A stretch of DNA of 64,000 bases. Source: Streptomyces sp. CHD11. GTDB lineage: Bacteria > Actinomycetota > Actinomycetes > Streptomycetales > Streptomycetaceae. The DNA is taken from assembly GCF_018638295.1 (NCBI RefSeq), contig NZ_JABTTS010000008.1, forward strand, positions 62,001 through 126,000, in the 5' to 3' direction. Both the position numbers and the translations under genes were made by a program. The first letter of the stretch is position 1; every line of letters begins with the position of its first letter. Positions 1 to 8,078 of this stretch are shown here, in pieces. The notes under the pieces are model-generated. The model was not told where the DNA came from and searched no databases. It saw only the letters and a program-made list of their open reading frames with translations.

Positions 1-1157
1 AGGGTGCCGTACGCCTCGGCGTCGCCGATCAGGATGCCGCCGAGCAGCGTGCCGTCCCGGCCGATGACCAGCTTCTTGTACAGGCCGGCGCGGGAGTCGG
101 AGTAGACGACGTCCAGGCAGTCCCCGGCGGTGCCGTGCGCGTCCCCGAAGGACGCCACGTCCACGCCGAGCAGCTTCAGCTTGGTCGACAGGTCCGCGCC
201 GGTGAACGCCGACTCGTCCTCGGCGATGGTCGCCGCGGCCGTCTCCGCCTGCTCGTACCCCGGTGCGACCAGCCCGTACACCCGGCCGTCGGCGGCCAGC
301 GCGCACTCGCCGATCGCGAACACGCGCGGGTCGCAGACGCTGCGGCACTGCTCGTCGACCGCGATGCCGCCGCGCTCGCCGACGGTGAGGCCCGCGTCCC
401 GGGCGAGCTGGTCGCGGGGGCGGACGCCGGCGGAGAACACCACGAGGTCGGTGGCGAGTTCGGACCCGTCGGACAGCTTCATCCCGGTGACCGCGCCGTC
501 CTCGCCGACCACGATCTCCTGGGTGCCCACCCCCGTGTGCACGCTCAGGCCCATGTCCTCGATGGTGCGCAGCAGCGCCGCGCCACCGCCCTCGTCGACC
601 TGTACCGGCATCAGCCGCGGCGCGAACTCCACGATGTGGGAGGTCAGCCCGAGCCCCTTGAGCGCGCCGGCCGCCTCCAGGCCCAGCAGGCCGCCGCCGA
701 CCACCGCACCGGTCGTGGACCTCCCCGCGTACTCCTCGATGGCGAGCAGGTCCTCGATCGTGCGGTAGACGAAGCAGCCCTCGGCGTCCTTGTTCGGCAC
801 CGGAGGCACGAACGGGTAGGAGCCGGTGGCCAGGACCAGGACGTCGTAGCCCACGACCAGCCCCGAGCGGGCGGTCACCTCGCGTGCCGCACGGTCGATG
901 GTCTCCGCCGGGTCGCCGACGCGCAGCTCGATCCCGTGGTCCTCGATGAGCCGCAGGTCCGTCAGCGACAGGTCCTCGGGGGTCTTCCCCGAGAAGTACG
1001 AGGTGAGCTGCACGCGGTCGTACGCCGGACGCGGCTCCTCGCACAGCACGACCACGCGGTGCGTGGCGGTCAGGCCGCGCTCGGCCAGCGCCTCGAGGAA
1101 ACGCTGGCCGACCATGCCGTGGCCGACGAGCACGATGGTCGGTGTGTCCGTGGACAT
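1..1157 (-). CDS. nirB: Nitrite reductase [NAD(P)H] large subunit, N-terminal part (cut by window edge)
   Basis: This is the first 385 codons of an assimilatory nitrite reductase large subunit, which takes electrons from NAD(P)H through FAD to reduce nitrite to ammonium in the cytoplasm. The visible part is the FAD/NAD(P)H-binding half. It has a dinucleotide-binding GHGMVG motif near residue 13, an LATGSYPFVP stretch, a second Rossmann motif (VVGGGLLGLEAAGAL), and the GECALA motif that closes the FAD domain. The [4Fe-4S]/siroheme half lies outside the window. The ATG overlaps the stop of the upstream flavoprotein gene as TGATG, so the two are translationally coupled. The operon carries a GlnR-type operator upstream. 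The identity is firm for the visible half, although only the missing half would prove the siroheme domain. Confidence 0.9.
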   Translation of the reverse strand, partial: MSTDTPTIVLVGHGMVGQRFLEALAERGLTATHRVVVLCEEPRPAYDRVQLTSYFSGKTPEDLSLTDLRLIEDHGIELRVGDPAETIDRAAREVTARSGLVVGYDVLVLATGSYPFVPPVPNKDAEGCFVYRTIEDLLAIEEYAGRSTTGAVVGGGLLGLEAAGALKGLGLTSHIVEFAPRLMPVQVDEGGGAALLRTIEDMGLSVHTGVGTQEIVVGEDGAVTGMKLSDGSELATDLVVFSAGVRPRDQLARDAGLTVGERGGIAVDEQCRSVCDPRVFAIGECALAADGRVYGLVAPGYEQAETAAATIAEDESAFTGADLSTKLKLLGVDVASFGDAHGTAGDCLDVVYSDSRAGLYKKLVIGRDGTLLGGILIGDAEAYGT

Positions 1158-2392
1158 CAGGAGCCTCCGTCATTGGTGAGCAGGTGGAGCAGGGGCCCGC
1201 CGGCGGACGGGAGCGGCTCTGCTCCCTCCCAGGCGCGCGCGAGGGCGCCGACGGTGCCGAGTTCGCCGACCAGGACCCCGCCGACCAGGCGGTCGTCGCG
1301 GACGACGACCTTGCGGTAGGTGCCCCGGGTGGCATCGGTGAGCTGTACGACGTCGTCACCGGGCAGCGCCTCGGTCTCGCCGAACGCGGCGAGGTCGAAG
1401 GGGCCGAAGGGGCCGCCCGGCCCGGTGAGGGTGAGCCGGGTCAGGGAGCGGGTGCCGGTGTAGCGGGCGCCGGTGTCCCCGGCGAGCAGCGCGGCGAGCG
1501 CGTCGGCCTGTTCCAGCGCCGGGGCGGCGAGCCCGTACACCGTGCCGGCGTGCTGGACGCAGTCGCCGATCGCGTGGATGTACGGGTCGGAGGTACGCAG
1601 CTTGTCGTCGACGACGACGCCCTTGCCGACGTCGAGCCCCGCGGCCTGGGCGAGACCGACCCTCGGGTGCACCCCGCAGGCCAGCACCACGAGGTCGGCG
1701 TCGAGGGCGTACCCGTCGGCCATCTCCACCGAACGGACCGCGCCGCCGGCGCAGCGCACGTCCCGCACCCGGCACTCGGTGTGCACCTCGACACCGAGGC
1801 CGGTCAGATGCCGTCTGACCAGGCGGGAAGCGGCCGGGTCCAGCTGGCGTTCCATCAGCCGCTCGGACTGCTGGGCGAGGACGACCTGCGCACCGCGCAC
1901 GGCGAGCGCGCGGGCCGCGGAGACCCCGAGGAGCCCGCCGCCGATCACCACCGCCCGCACCCCGGGCCGCACCGCCTTGGCCAGGCCCAGACAGTCGTCC
2001 ATGGTGCGGAAGGCGTGCACGCCCTCGGGCAGCTCGTGCTCCTCGGCGGACGCGGTGAACAGTCCGCGCAGCGGCGGCAGCACCGGGTTGGAGCCGGTGG
2101 CCAGGACCAGCCGGCCGTATCCGGTCACCGAGCCGTCCGCGTGGACGACCGTGCGCGCCGAGCGGTCGATGCCGGTGATCCGGGCCCGGGTGAGCTCCGC
2201 AGGCGCCGGCAGGGCGATCACCTCGGGGCTGTAGCGTCCGGCCAGCACCTCGGCGAGCAGCACCCTGTTGTACGGACGGTGCTCCTCCTCGCCGATCAGC
2301 GTCACGGGCGTGCCGAGCTCTCCGAGCCGCCGGGCGAGCCGTACGCCCGCGAGGCCGGAGCCGATCACCACCACACGATCGTTCGAGGTCAT
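1157..2392 (-). CDS. NirB-like FAD-dependent NAD(P)H oxidoreductase, first gene of the nir operon
   Basis: This 411-residue pyridine nucleotide-disulfide oxidoreductase resembles the N-terminal flavin module of NirB but has no siroheme or Fe-S half. It has a first Rossmann motif VVIGSGLAGVRLARRL at about residue 7, an ATGSNPVLPPL stretch, a second Rossmann motif VVIGGGLLGVSAARAL, and the AIGDC motif at the end of the FAD domain. It probably supplies electrons to, or acts alongside, nitrite reductase. It is transcribed first and its stop overlaps the nirB start (TGATG). The start at 2392 is preceded by the GlnR-type operator. It could be annotated as a second, short NirB; length and missing C-terminus argue for a stand-alone flavoprotein partner. 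Confidence 0.85.
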   Translation of the reverse strand: MTSNDRVVVIGSGLAGVRLARRLGELGTPVTLIGEEEHRPYNRVLLAEVLAGRYSPEVIALPAPAELTRARITGIDRSARTVVHADGSVTGYGRLVLATGSNPVLPPLRGLFTASAEEHELPEGVHAFRTMDDCLGLAKAVRPGVRAVVIGGGLLGVSAARALAVRGAQVVLAQQSERLMERQLDPAASRLVRRHLTGLGVEVHTECRVRDVRCAGGAVRSVEMADGYALDADLVVLACGVHPRVGLAQAAGLDVGKGVVVDDKLRTSDPYIHAIGDCVQHAGTVYGLAAPALEQADALAALLAGDTGARYTGTRSLTRLTLTGPGGPFGPFDLAAFGETEALPGDDVVQLTDATRGTYRKVVVRDDRLVGGVLVGELGTVGALARAWEGAEPLPSAGGPLLHLLTNDGGS

Positions 2393-2415
2393 GCCCCTGA
2401 GCGTGCGGTGTGGGT

Positions 2416-2453
2416 GTTACCCGGCAGCATCCCCGTTGTTTCCCGTGCGGAAC
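2416..2453. promoter_or_regulatory. GlnR-type operator upstream of the nir operon
   Basis: Four pentamers are spaced exactly 11 bp apart: GTTAC (2416-2420), GCATC (2427-2431), GTTTC (2438-2442) and GGAAC (2449-2453). This matches the actinomycete GlnR consensus gTnAc-n6-GaAAc repeated twice, with the first b-site degenerate. The nearest edge is 24 nt from the start codon at 2392. The nasA operator has the same spacing and the same offset, which supports a real regulatory site. Confidence 0.75.
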
Positions 2454-2597
2454 GCTGCCCTCAGCGGGGGCGCGGGGCGGGTGTGAGGCTCCCGTGCGCC
2501 CGCCGGGGCGGCGGTGTGAGGTGCCGGCCCGCCGCCAACCTCAACAAACGCTCATCTTGATGGACGCAGCATCTATACGGTCCCTAAGGTCACGAGC

Positions 2598-3380
2598 ATG
2601 CCCGACATCTCTCTGACCACGGTCGTTCTGCTCTGCCTGGCCGCCCTCGCCGCCGGCTGGATCGACGCCGTGGTCGGCGGCGGCGGACTGCTGCTCCTGC
2701 CGGCCCTGCTGCTCGGCCTGCCCGCGGGCACCCCCGCCGTGTACGCCCTGGGCACCAACAAGGCGGTCGCGATCGTAGGCACCACGGGCGCCGCCGTGAC
2801 GTACGCCCGCAAGGCGCCGGTGGATGTCAGGAACGCGGTACGCATCGGGCTGGCGGCCCTCGCCGGATCGTCGGCCGGGGCCTTCCTCGCGGCCGGGATG
2901 AGCACCGAGGTCCTCAAACCGGTGATCATGGTGGTGCTGCTCGGCGTGGCCGCCTTCGTCATCCTGCGCCCCGCCTTCGGCACGGCCCCTTCCGCCGGCC
3001 CGGCCACCCGCCGCCAGATCCTCGCCGCGATCGGCCTGGCCGGCCTCGGCATCGGCTTCTACGACGGTCTCATCGGCCCCGGCACCGGTACGTTCCTCGT
3101 CCTGGCGCTCACCGCCGTGCTCCACCTCGACCTCGTCACCGCCTCCGCCACCGCCAAGATCGTCAACTGCTGCACCAACGCCGGCGCCCTCGCCATGTTC
3201 GCCTGGCAGGGCACGGTGTTGTGGCAGCTTGCGGCACTGATGGCGGTGTTCAACCTGGCGGGCGGCACGCTCGGCGCGCACACGGCCCTGAAGAAGGGCA
3301 GCGGTTTCGTCCGCGTCGTCCTGCTGACGGTCGTCTTCGCGCTGGTGGCGAATCTGGCGTACGAGCAGTGGCTGGCGTAG
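2598..3380 (+). CDS. TauE/SafE (TSUP) family membrane permease
   Basis: This 260-residue polytopic membrane protein belongs to the TSUP family, whose members export sulfite, sulfoacetate or related organic anions. It has two similar halves with hydrophobic helices. The first half carries the family-typical sequence GWIDAVVGGGGLLLLPALL near residue 22, and the second half has GFYDGLIGPGTGTFLVLAL near residue 153, the expected duplicated motif. The start is ATG with AAGG about 8 nt upstream. It is divergent from the nir operon, and the roughly 200 bp between them holds the GlnR-type site, so nitrogen control of this gene is possible but not shown. The substrate cannot be read from sequence. Confidence 0.88.
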   Translation: MPDISLTTVVLLCLAALAAGWIDAVVGGGGLLLLPALLLGLPAGTPAVYALGTNKAVAIVGTTGAAVTYARKAPVDVRNAVRIGLAALAGSSAGAFLAAGMSTEVLKPVIMVVLLGVAAFVILRPAFGTAPSAGPATRRQILAAIGLAGLGIGFYDGLIGPGTGTFLVLALTAVLHLDLVTASATAKIVNCCTNAGALAMFAWQGTVLWQLAALMAVFNLAGGTLGAHTALKKGSGFVRVVLLTVVFALVANLAYEQWLA

Positions 3381-3533
3381 TAGGCGTGACGCGGGGGCGG
3401 TGTCCTCCGGGCGGCCCCCGGCTCCGATGCGGGCGCCGGGTCCGCCGGGGCTGCCGGGTCCGCCGGGCTGCTGGGCCCGCCGGGCCGCGGAGGCCCCGGG
3501 GCCCGGGGCCCGGGTGCGAGTGCGGCCGGTACG

Positions 3534-3560
3534 CCGGCTACCGGCTACCGGCTACCGGCT
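3534..3560. repeat. 7-bp tandem repeat CCGGCTA, about 3.9 copies
   Basis: Three full copies of CCGGCTA and a partial fourth run through the last codons and the stop codon of the sortase gene. The stop (TAG on the minus strand) is supplied by one repeat unit, so copy-number change would alter the C-terminus. Confidence 0.8.
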
Positions 3561-4205
3561 GCCGGTCAGGTGGGCGTAGACGACCACGTTGCCCTGGTAG
3601 CCGGTGGTCCGGGACCAGCCGCCGCCGCAGGTGATGACCCGCAGCTCCGGGCGGGACGCCGCGCCGTAGACCTTCGCGTCGGGGAAGTCCCGCGCGTCGT
3701 ACACCTCGACGGCGTCCACCGTGAACACGGCGACCCCGCCGTCCCGCCGGTCCACCTCGATGGTGCTGCCCTTGCGCAGGGCGCCGAGGGAGTAGAAGAC
3801 GGCGGGGCCCTCGGCGTTGTCGACATGGCCCGCGAGGATCGCGGTGCCCCGCTCGCCGGGGGTGGTGCCGGCCTCGTACCAGCCGGCGAGGTTCCCGGCG
3901 CCGGCGGGCGGCACGTCGAGGCTGCCGGTGGCCGTCAGACCGAGGCCGGTCAGAGGAGCGTCCACGCCGATCGCGGGGATGCGGACGCGCCCGGGGGGCG
4001 AGGGCGGCAGCGCGGGGGCCGGGGACCCGCCGGCGCTGTGGTCGTCGGCGCCGGTGTGTGCCTGGGCGGCGGAGGGCTGCGGCGGGGGGTGGGCCCCGGT
4101 CCCGTCCCGCAGCAGCCAGGCCCCCGCGCACAGGGCGAACACCGTGACGGCGGCTATCGCTGCGTTGGCCGGACCCCCGGCCCGGCGGAACCTGCGGCGC
4201 ATCAC
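3552..4205 (-). CDS. Class F sortase
   Basis: This 217-residue membrane-anchored transpeptidase has an N-terminal hydrophobic segment (about residues 14-32) and a Pro/Ala-rich linker. The sortase domain starts near PPGRVRIPAIGVDAPL. The catalytic His is H127 in LAGHVDN and the catalytic Cys is C193 in VITCGGGW. Sortases also use an Arg about 10-13 residues after the Cys. Here the usual spot reads GYQGNVVVY with Gln, and the nearest Arg is R199, so the third catalytic residue is uncertain. GTG at 4205 and ATG at 4202 are both possible starts; GAGG lies upstream. The gene follows a C-terminally anchored secreted protein on the same strand, a plausible partner or substrate. Confidence 0.88.
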   Translation of the reverse strand: MMRRRFRRAGGPANAAIAAVTVFALCAGAWLLRDGTGAHPPPQPSAAQAHTGADDHSAGGSPAPALPPSPPGRVRIPAIGVDAPLTGLGLTATGSLDVPPAGAGNLAGWYEAGTTPGERGTAILAGHVDNAEGPAVFYSLGALRKGSTIEVDRRDGGVAVFTVDAVEVYDARDFPDAKVYGAASRPELRVITCGGGWSRTTGYQGNVVVYAHLTGSR

Positions 4206-4319
4206 GGACTGGCCTCATCTCGATTCGGCCCCGTTCCCCCTCCGGGCCGCGAGGGGCGTCGGACCCGGAGGGGGAGGGGACGTGCGGTACCGGCGGGGAC
4301 GGGCAGCGGAGGGTGCCCG

Positions 4320-4895
4320 TCAGATCCCGTCGCCTCTCGCCCGGCGATGCAGGAGCCAGGTACCGCCCGCGGCGGCGACGGCGAGAGCCGCCACACCGGC
4401 CGCGGTCTGTACGGGGTCGGTGCCCAGAGCACCACCGACCCCCGTCTTCACACTTCCCCGGGGATGTGCCGGCTGGGCCTCGGGCGTCAGCGTGACCAAC
4501 AGGTCACCGGCCACCCGGCGGCCGCTCCCGGCGCACGTCGCGACGATCTCGTAGGTCCCCGGCTGCGCGCTCGGCGGCACCTGGAACTGCCCGATCGCGT
4601 CCTGTTCGTGGGTGCTCGGCGCCAGGGTGAACCGGCCCGCGCCCACGGCGGAGGCGTCCCCCGCCGCCGTGCCCTCGCCGCCGCACTCCGCGGTGTTCAC
4701 CGTGACCTGCGAGCCCGGCGCGGCCGACGACGGGTAGATCTCCAGGTTCCCGGCCGACGGGCCGTGCGACTCCACGGCGTGGGCGGGGGGCACGGCGAGC
4801 AGCCCCGCGGTGGCCACGGCGAGCGCGGCGCCGGTCAGACCGGTCAGACCAGTCATACCGGTGACGCCGGTCAGCAGCCGGGCGGTACGTCGCAT
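4320..4895 (-). CDS. Secreted, C-terminally membrane-anchored protein, possible sortase partner
   Basis: This 191-residue protein has a signal peptide (basic MRRTAR start, then a hydrophobic stretch ending at PPAHAVES). Its middle domain is predicted extracellular with two Cys, and resembles an Ig-like fold only in general composition. A C-terminal hydrophobic helix (AAGVAALAVAAAGGTWLL) is followed by a basic tail, HRRARGDGI. That C-terminus has the layout of a sortase sorting signal but no LPxTG or LAxTG is visible; KTGVGGALG sits where one would be expected. It lies 114 nt upstream of the class F sortase on the same strand. Function is unknown. It may be a non-canonical sortase substrate or simply a membrane-tethered surface protein. 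Confidence 0.75.
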   Translation of the reverse strand: MRRTARLLTGVTGMTGLTGLTGAALAVATAGLLAVPPAHAVESHGPSAGNLEIYPSSAAPGSQVTVNTAECGGEGTAAGDASAVGAGRFTLAPSTHEQDAIGQFQVPPSAQPGTYEIVATCAGSGRRVAGDLLVTLTPEAQPAHPRGSVKTGVGGALGTDPVQTAAGVAALAVAAAGGTWLLHRRARGDGI

Positions 4896-5181
4896 CGATG
4901 CTCCCTCGGGCTCACGAAGGGGACCCGGCCCGCGGCACCCCCTGTGTGCCGCCGTCGGACGCGTCCCTGCTCTCCCGAGGTAAGTGCCGGCGGGCCGCCC
5001 CCGCTTCCTGAGGAGGCGTCAGGGCGGCGGCTGAACGGGTGTCACACACCGCGGGACGGCCCCCGCGCACGGCGCGTTTCAGCAGGTCAACGAGCCATGC
5101 GGAACAGGACCGCGGAAACTCCCGAAGGGCGGGCGGCGGGGCTGTGAACGGGTGACCGCGACGGTTGCGCCGGTGACGCCG

Positions 5182-7290
5182 TCAGAGCCGTACCGCCTCC
5201 AGCCGTACCGCGCACGCCTTGAACTCCGGCATCCTGGACGTCGGATCGAGGGCCGGGTTGGTGAGGGTGTTGGCGCGGCCCTCGCCCGCCCAGTGGAACG
5301 GCATGAAGACCGTGTCGGGGCGGATCGCGGTGGTGATCCGCGCCGGCGCCACCGCCCGCCCCCGCCGGGACACCACGGCCACCGGCTCGCCCTCGGCCGC
5401 GCCGAGCCGCTCCGCCAGCCGGGGGTGCAGCTCCACGAACGGGCCGGGCGCGGCGGCGTTCAGCTCCTCCACACGCCGGGTCTGGGCGCCGGACTGGTAC
5501 TGCGCCACCACCCGCCCGGTGGTCAGCAGCACCGGGTACTCCTCGTCCGGCTCCTCGGCGACCGCCCGGTGCGTGACCGGCACGAACCGCGCCCGCCCGT
5601 CCTCGGTGGCGAACCGGTCGAGGAAGAGACGGGGGGTGCCGGGATGGACGCCGGCTCCCGGGTCCCCGGACGCCGGGCAGGGCCAGAAGACGCCGTTCTC
5701 CTCGGCCAGCCTCCGGTAGGTGATCCCGGAGTAGTCCGCGGGGCCGCCCGCGCTCGCCCGGCGCAGCTCCTCGAAGACCTCCTCGGGATCGGTCGGGAAG
5801 CCCTTCTCCAGGTTCCGCTCCCCGCCCAGCCGCGCGGCGAGCTCGTGCATGACCTCCAGGTCGCTGCGGACACCCGCCGGCGGGGTGATCGCGCGGCGGC
5901 GCAGCAGCACCCGCCCCTCCAGGTTCGTCGTCGTACCCGTCTCCTCCGCCCACTGCGTCACCGGCAGGACCACATCGGCGAGCGCGGCCGTCTCCGACAG
6001 CACCACGTCGCACACCGCGAGGAAGTCCAGGGAGCGGATCCGCTCCTCGATGTGCGCGGCGCGTGGTGCCGACACCACCGGGTTGGAGCCCATCAGCAGC
6101 AGCGAGCGGATGTCCGTTCCGAGCGCGTCCAGCAGTTCGTAGGCACTGCGTCCCGGCCCGGGAAGGGAATCCGGGTCCATGCCCCACACCTCCGCGACAT
6201 GCGCCCGCGCGGCGGGGTCGGTCAGCTTGCGGTAGCCGGGCAACTGGTCGGCCTTCTGGCCGTGTTCCCGCCCGCCCTGCCCGTTGCCCTGCCCGGTGAG
6301 GCACCCGTACCCGGACAGCGGGCGGCCCGCCCGCCCCGTCGCCAGGCACAGGTTGATCCACGCGCTGACCGTGTCGGTGCCCTTGGACTGCTGCTCGGGC
6401 CCCCGCGCGGTGAGCACCATCGCCGCCTCCGGCTCGCAGAACAGCCGTACCGCCTCCCGCAGTTCGGGGACGGACACACCGGTGATCCGCTCCACGTACT
6501 CCGGCCAGTGGGCCATCGCGGCCGCCCGGGTCCCCTCCCAGCCGGCCGTGCGCTCCAGGACGTACGCCTCGTCGGTGCGCCCCTCGGCGACGATCAGGTG
6601 CAGCAGGCCCAGCGCCAGCGCGAGATCCGTGCCGGGGCGCGGCGCCAGGTGCAGATCGGCGTGCTCGGCGGTCTTGGTGCGGCGCGGGTCGACGACGATC
6701 AGTGTGCCGCCGTTCTCCTTCAGCTCGGTGAAGTACCGGAGCGACGGGGGCATGGTCTCCGCGGGGTTCGACCCGACCAGGACGACGCAGCCGGTCCTGG
6801 GGACGTCCTCCAGCGGGAACGGCAGTCCGCGGTCGAGCCCGAACGCCCTGCCGCCGGCAGCGGCCGCCGAGGACATGCAGAACCGCCCGTTGTAGTCGAT
6901 CTGGGAGGTGCCCAGCACCACCCGGGCGAACTTCCCCAGGCTGTACGCCTTCTCGTTGGTCAGCCCGCCCCCGCCGAACACCCCGACCGCGTCCGCCCCG
7001 TACTCCGCACGCGTCCGGCCGAAGCCCTCGGCGACCCGCCCCAGCGCCTCCTCCCACGAGGCCGGCACCAGCGCGCCCTCCTCGGACCGCACCAGCGGCG
7101 AGGTCAGCCGCACGCTCGACGACAGCACCGCCGGCGCCGAACGCCCCTTCCCGCACAGCGCCCCCCGGTTCACCGGGAAGTCCGCGCGCTCACTCACCCC
7201 GACGGTGCTCCCGTCCGGGGACGGCGTCAGATTCATCCCGCACTGCAGCGCGCAGTAGGGGCAGTGCGTGGGCGTCACGGTGTCTCGCAT
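5182..7290 (-). CDS. nasA: Assimilatory nitrate reductase catalytic subunit (molybdopterin oxidoreductase)
   Basis: This 702-residue cytoplasmic Mo-bisMGD enzyme reduces nitrate to nitrite, the substrate of NirB. The N-terminus carries a [4Fe-4S] motif, C10-x2-C13-x3-C17 with a fourth Cys at C46 in ALCGKG. The molybdopterin domain includes GSNPAETMPPSLRYF and LLLMGSNPVVSAP. The C-terminal dinucleotide-binding domain includes LTTGRVVAQYQSG and FMPFHWAGEG. It lacks the extra C-terminal ferredoxin-like extension of some NasA proteins. The start at 7290 is inside the 3' end of the upstream PIN-domain reading frame (16 bp overlap). A GlnR-type operator sits 24-61 nt upstream, matching nitrogen-controlled nitrate assimilation. 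Confidence 0.93.
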   Translation of the reverse strand: MRDTVTPTHCPYCALQCGMNLTPSPDGSTVGVSERADFPVNRGALCGKGRSAPAVLSSSVRLTSPLVRSEEGALVPASWEEALGRVAEGFGRTRAEYGADAVGVFGGGGLTNEKAYSLGKFARVVLGTSQIDYNGRFCMSSAAAAGGRAFGLDRGLPFPLEDVPRTGCVVLVGSNPAETMPPSLRYFTELKENGGTLIVVDPRRTKTAEHADLHLAPRPGTDLALALGLLHLIVAEGRTDEAYVLERTAGWEGTRAAAMAHWPEYVERITGVSVPELREAVRLFCEPEAAMVLTARGPEQQSKGTDTVSAWINLCLATGRAGRPLSGYGCLTGQGNGQGGREHGQKADQLPGYRKLTDPAARAHVAEVWGMDPDSLPGPGRSAYELLDALGTDIRSLLLMGSNPVVSAPRAAHIEERIRSLDFLAVCDVVLSETAALADVVLPVTQWAEETGTTTNLEGRVLLRRRAITPPAGVRSDLEVMHELAARLGGERNLEKGFPTDPEEVFEELRRASAGGPADYSGITYRRLAEENGVFWPCPASGDPGAGVHPGTPRLFLDRFATEDGRARFVPVTHRAVAEEPDEEYPVLLTTGRVVAQYQSGAQTRRVEELNAAAPGPFVELHPRLAERLGAAEGEPVAVVSRRGRAVAPARITTAIRPDTVFMPFHWAGEGRANTLTNPALDPTSRMPEFKACAVRLEAVRL

Positions 7291-7805
7291 ACCGTCCAGG
7301 CTGCGTCCCCGGTGTTACGCACCGCACCGGCCCCTGTTACACACCCGGAACGGCGACCTCCCCGCCGCCGGGGACCCGCGGTGAGGCCGCGGCCGGCCCT
7401 CGCTCGGACGCCGACGAGCCGGACGCGGTCACCGCACAGGCGGGACATGTCGTCCGTATCGGAGGTCAGCACGACCACCGGCCCCGGTCGGCGCATTGCC
7501 ATCTCGGCCACCGTGGCGTCGATCGCGTACTCGTGTCCGTGCAGACCGGCGGCCTTGAGCAGCTCCGCCGACGCCTTCGCTGCCCGCTCGGTCACCGGCT
7601 CCGCCTTGACGCGGGACAGTGCCCACCGCAGCCGGGCCGTGTTCACCCGTGCGTGGCTGACCGCCACGACGGTGTCGGCCCCGACGACGAGGTCCGCACC
7701 CATGTCATGGAAGACCTGGAACATCGCGAGGATCTCGCGGTCCTGTGCGATCCAGGAGGAGAGGCCCTCGGAGTCCAGGACGAGCGTCTCGACGTGCTCG
7801 TTCAT
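7275..7805 (-). CDS. PIN-domain ribonuclease toxin (VapC-like) with an aberrant C-terminal extension
   Basis: This 176-residue protein has a PIN fold in about its first 130 residues: the first acidic site in VLDSEGLSSW, a central ADTVVAVSHARVN, the IDATVAEMA motif and the C-terminal TSDTDDM motif. These give the acidic residues expected of a VapC-type RNase. The gene overlaps an upstream RHH antitoxin by 4 nt (ATGA). The last 40 or so residues are Arg/Gly-rich and unlike a PIN domain. They are encoded by the nasA promoter DNA including its GlnR-type operator, and the frame ends inside nasA. The extension probably results from loss of the original stop. Activity is inferred, not shown. Confidence 0.82.
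   Translation of the reverse strand: MNEHVETLVLDSEGLSSWIAQDREILAMFQVFHDMGADLVVGADTVVAVSHARVNTARLRWALSRVKAEPVTERAAKASAELLKAAGLHGHEYAIDATVAEMAMRRPGPVVVLTSDTDDMSRLCGDRVRLVGVRARAGRGLTAGPRRRGGRRSGCVTGAGAVRNTGDAAWTVCETP
7314..7351. promoter_or_regulatory. GlnR-type operator upstream of nasA
   Basis: GTTAC (7314-7318), a degenerate pentamer (7325-7329), GTTAC (7336-7340) and GGAAC (7347-7351) are spaced exactly 11 bp apart. This is the GlnR a/b half-site layout seen at the nir operator. The nearest edge is 24 nt from the nasA start codon, the same as for nir. It lies inside the C-terminal extension of the PIN-domain frame. Confidence 0.78.
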
Positions 7806-8050
7806 GTCGCGCTCGTCGAGCCACCGGCATGCGTGCTGCCGAAGATCCGTGAGCGGGCCTGCGCCGGCTCCTCCCCGGTGAAGGCTCCGTGCTCCTCCTG
7901 ATGACGCAGCAGATCGTCGCCGAGCAGCTGATGCCGCAGCTGACGCGCCACGGCTTCGGCGACGTAGCCGGAGACGTTGTCGGTGAGCTTCCTCAGCTCG
8001 GCGACCTGCTCCGTCGGGAGCGTCACCGTGATGCGAGTCGTGTCCGCCAT
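7802..8050 (-). CDS. Ribbon-helix-helix antitoxin (VapB/CopG-like)
   Basis: This 82-residue protein begins TRITVTLPTEQVAELRKL, a typical ribbon-helix-helix DNA-binding start, followed by helices (NVSGYVAEAVARQLRH) and a C-terminal tail likely to bind the toxin. I chose the ATG at 8050 because the reading frame upstream is Arg-rich and lacks antitoxin features. The stop overlaps the toxin start as ATGA, the usual antitoxin-first order. It would neutralise the PIN toxin and autoregulate the pair. Antitoxin identity rests on fold pattern plus neighbour. Confidence 0.82.
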   Translation of the reverse strand: MADTTRITVTLPTEQVAELRKLTDNVSGYVAEAVARQLRHQLLGDDLLRHQEEHGAFTGEEPAQARSRIFGSTHAGGSTSAT

Positions 8051-8078
8051 GCAGCGAGCATGCCGCAGTATGCGGCCG

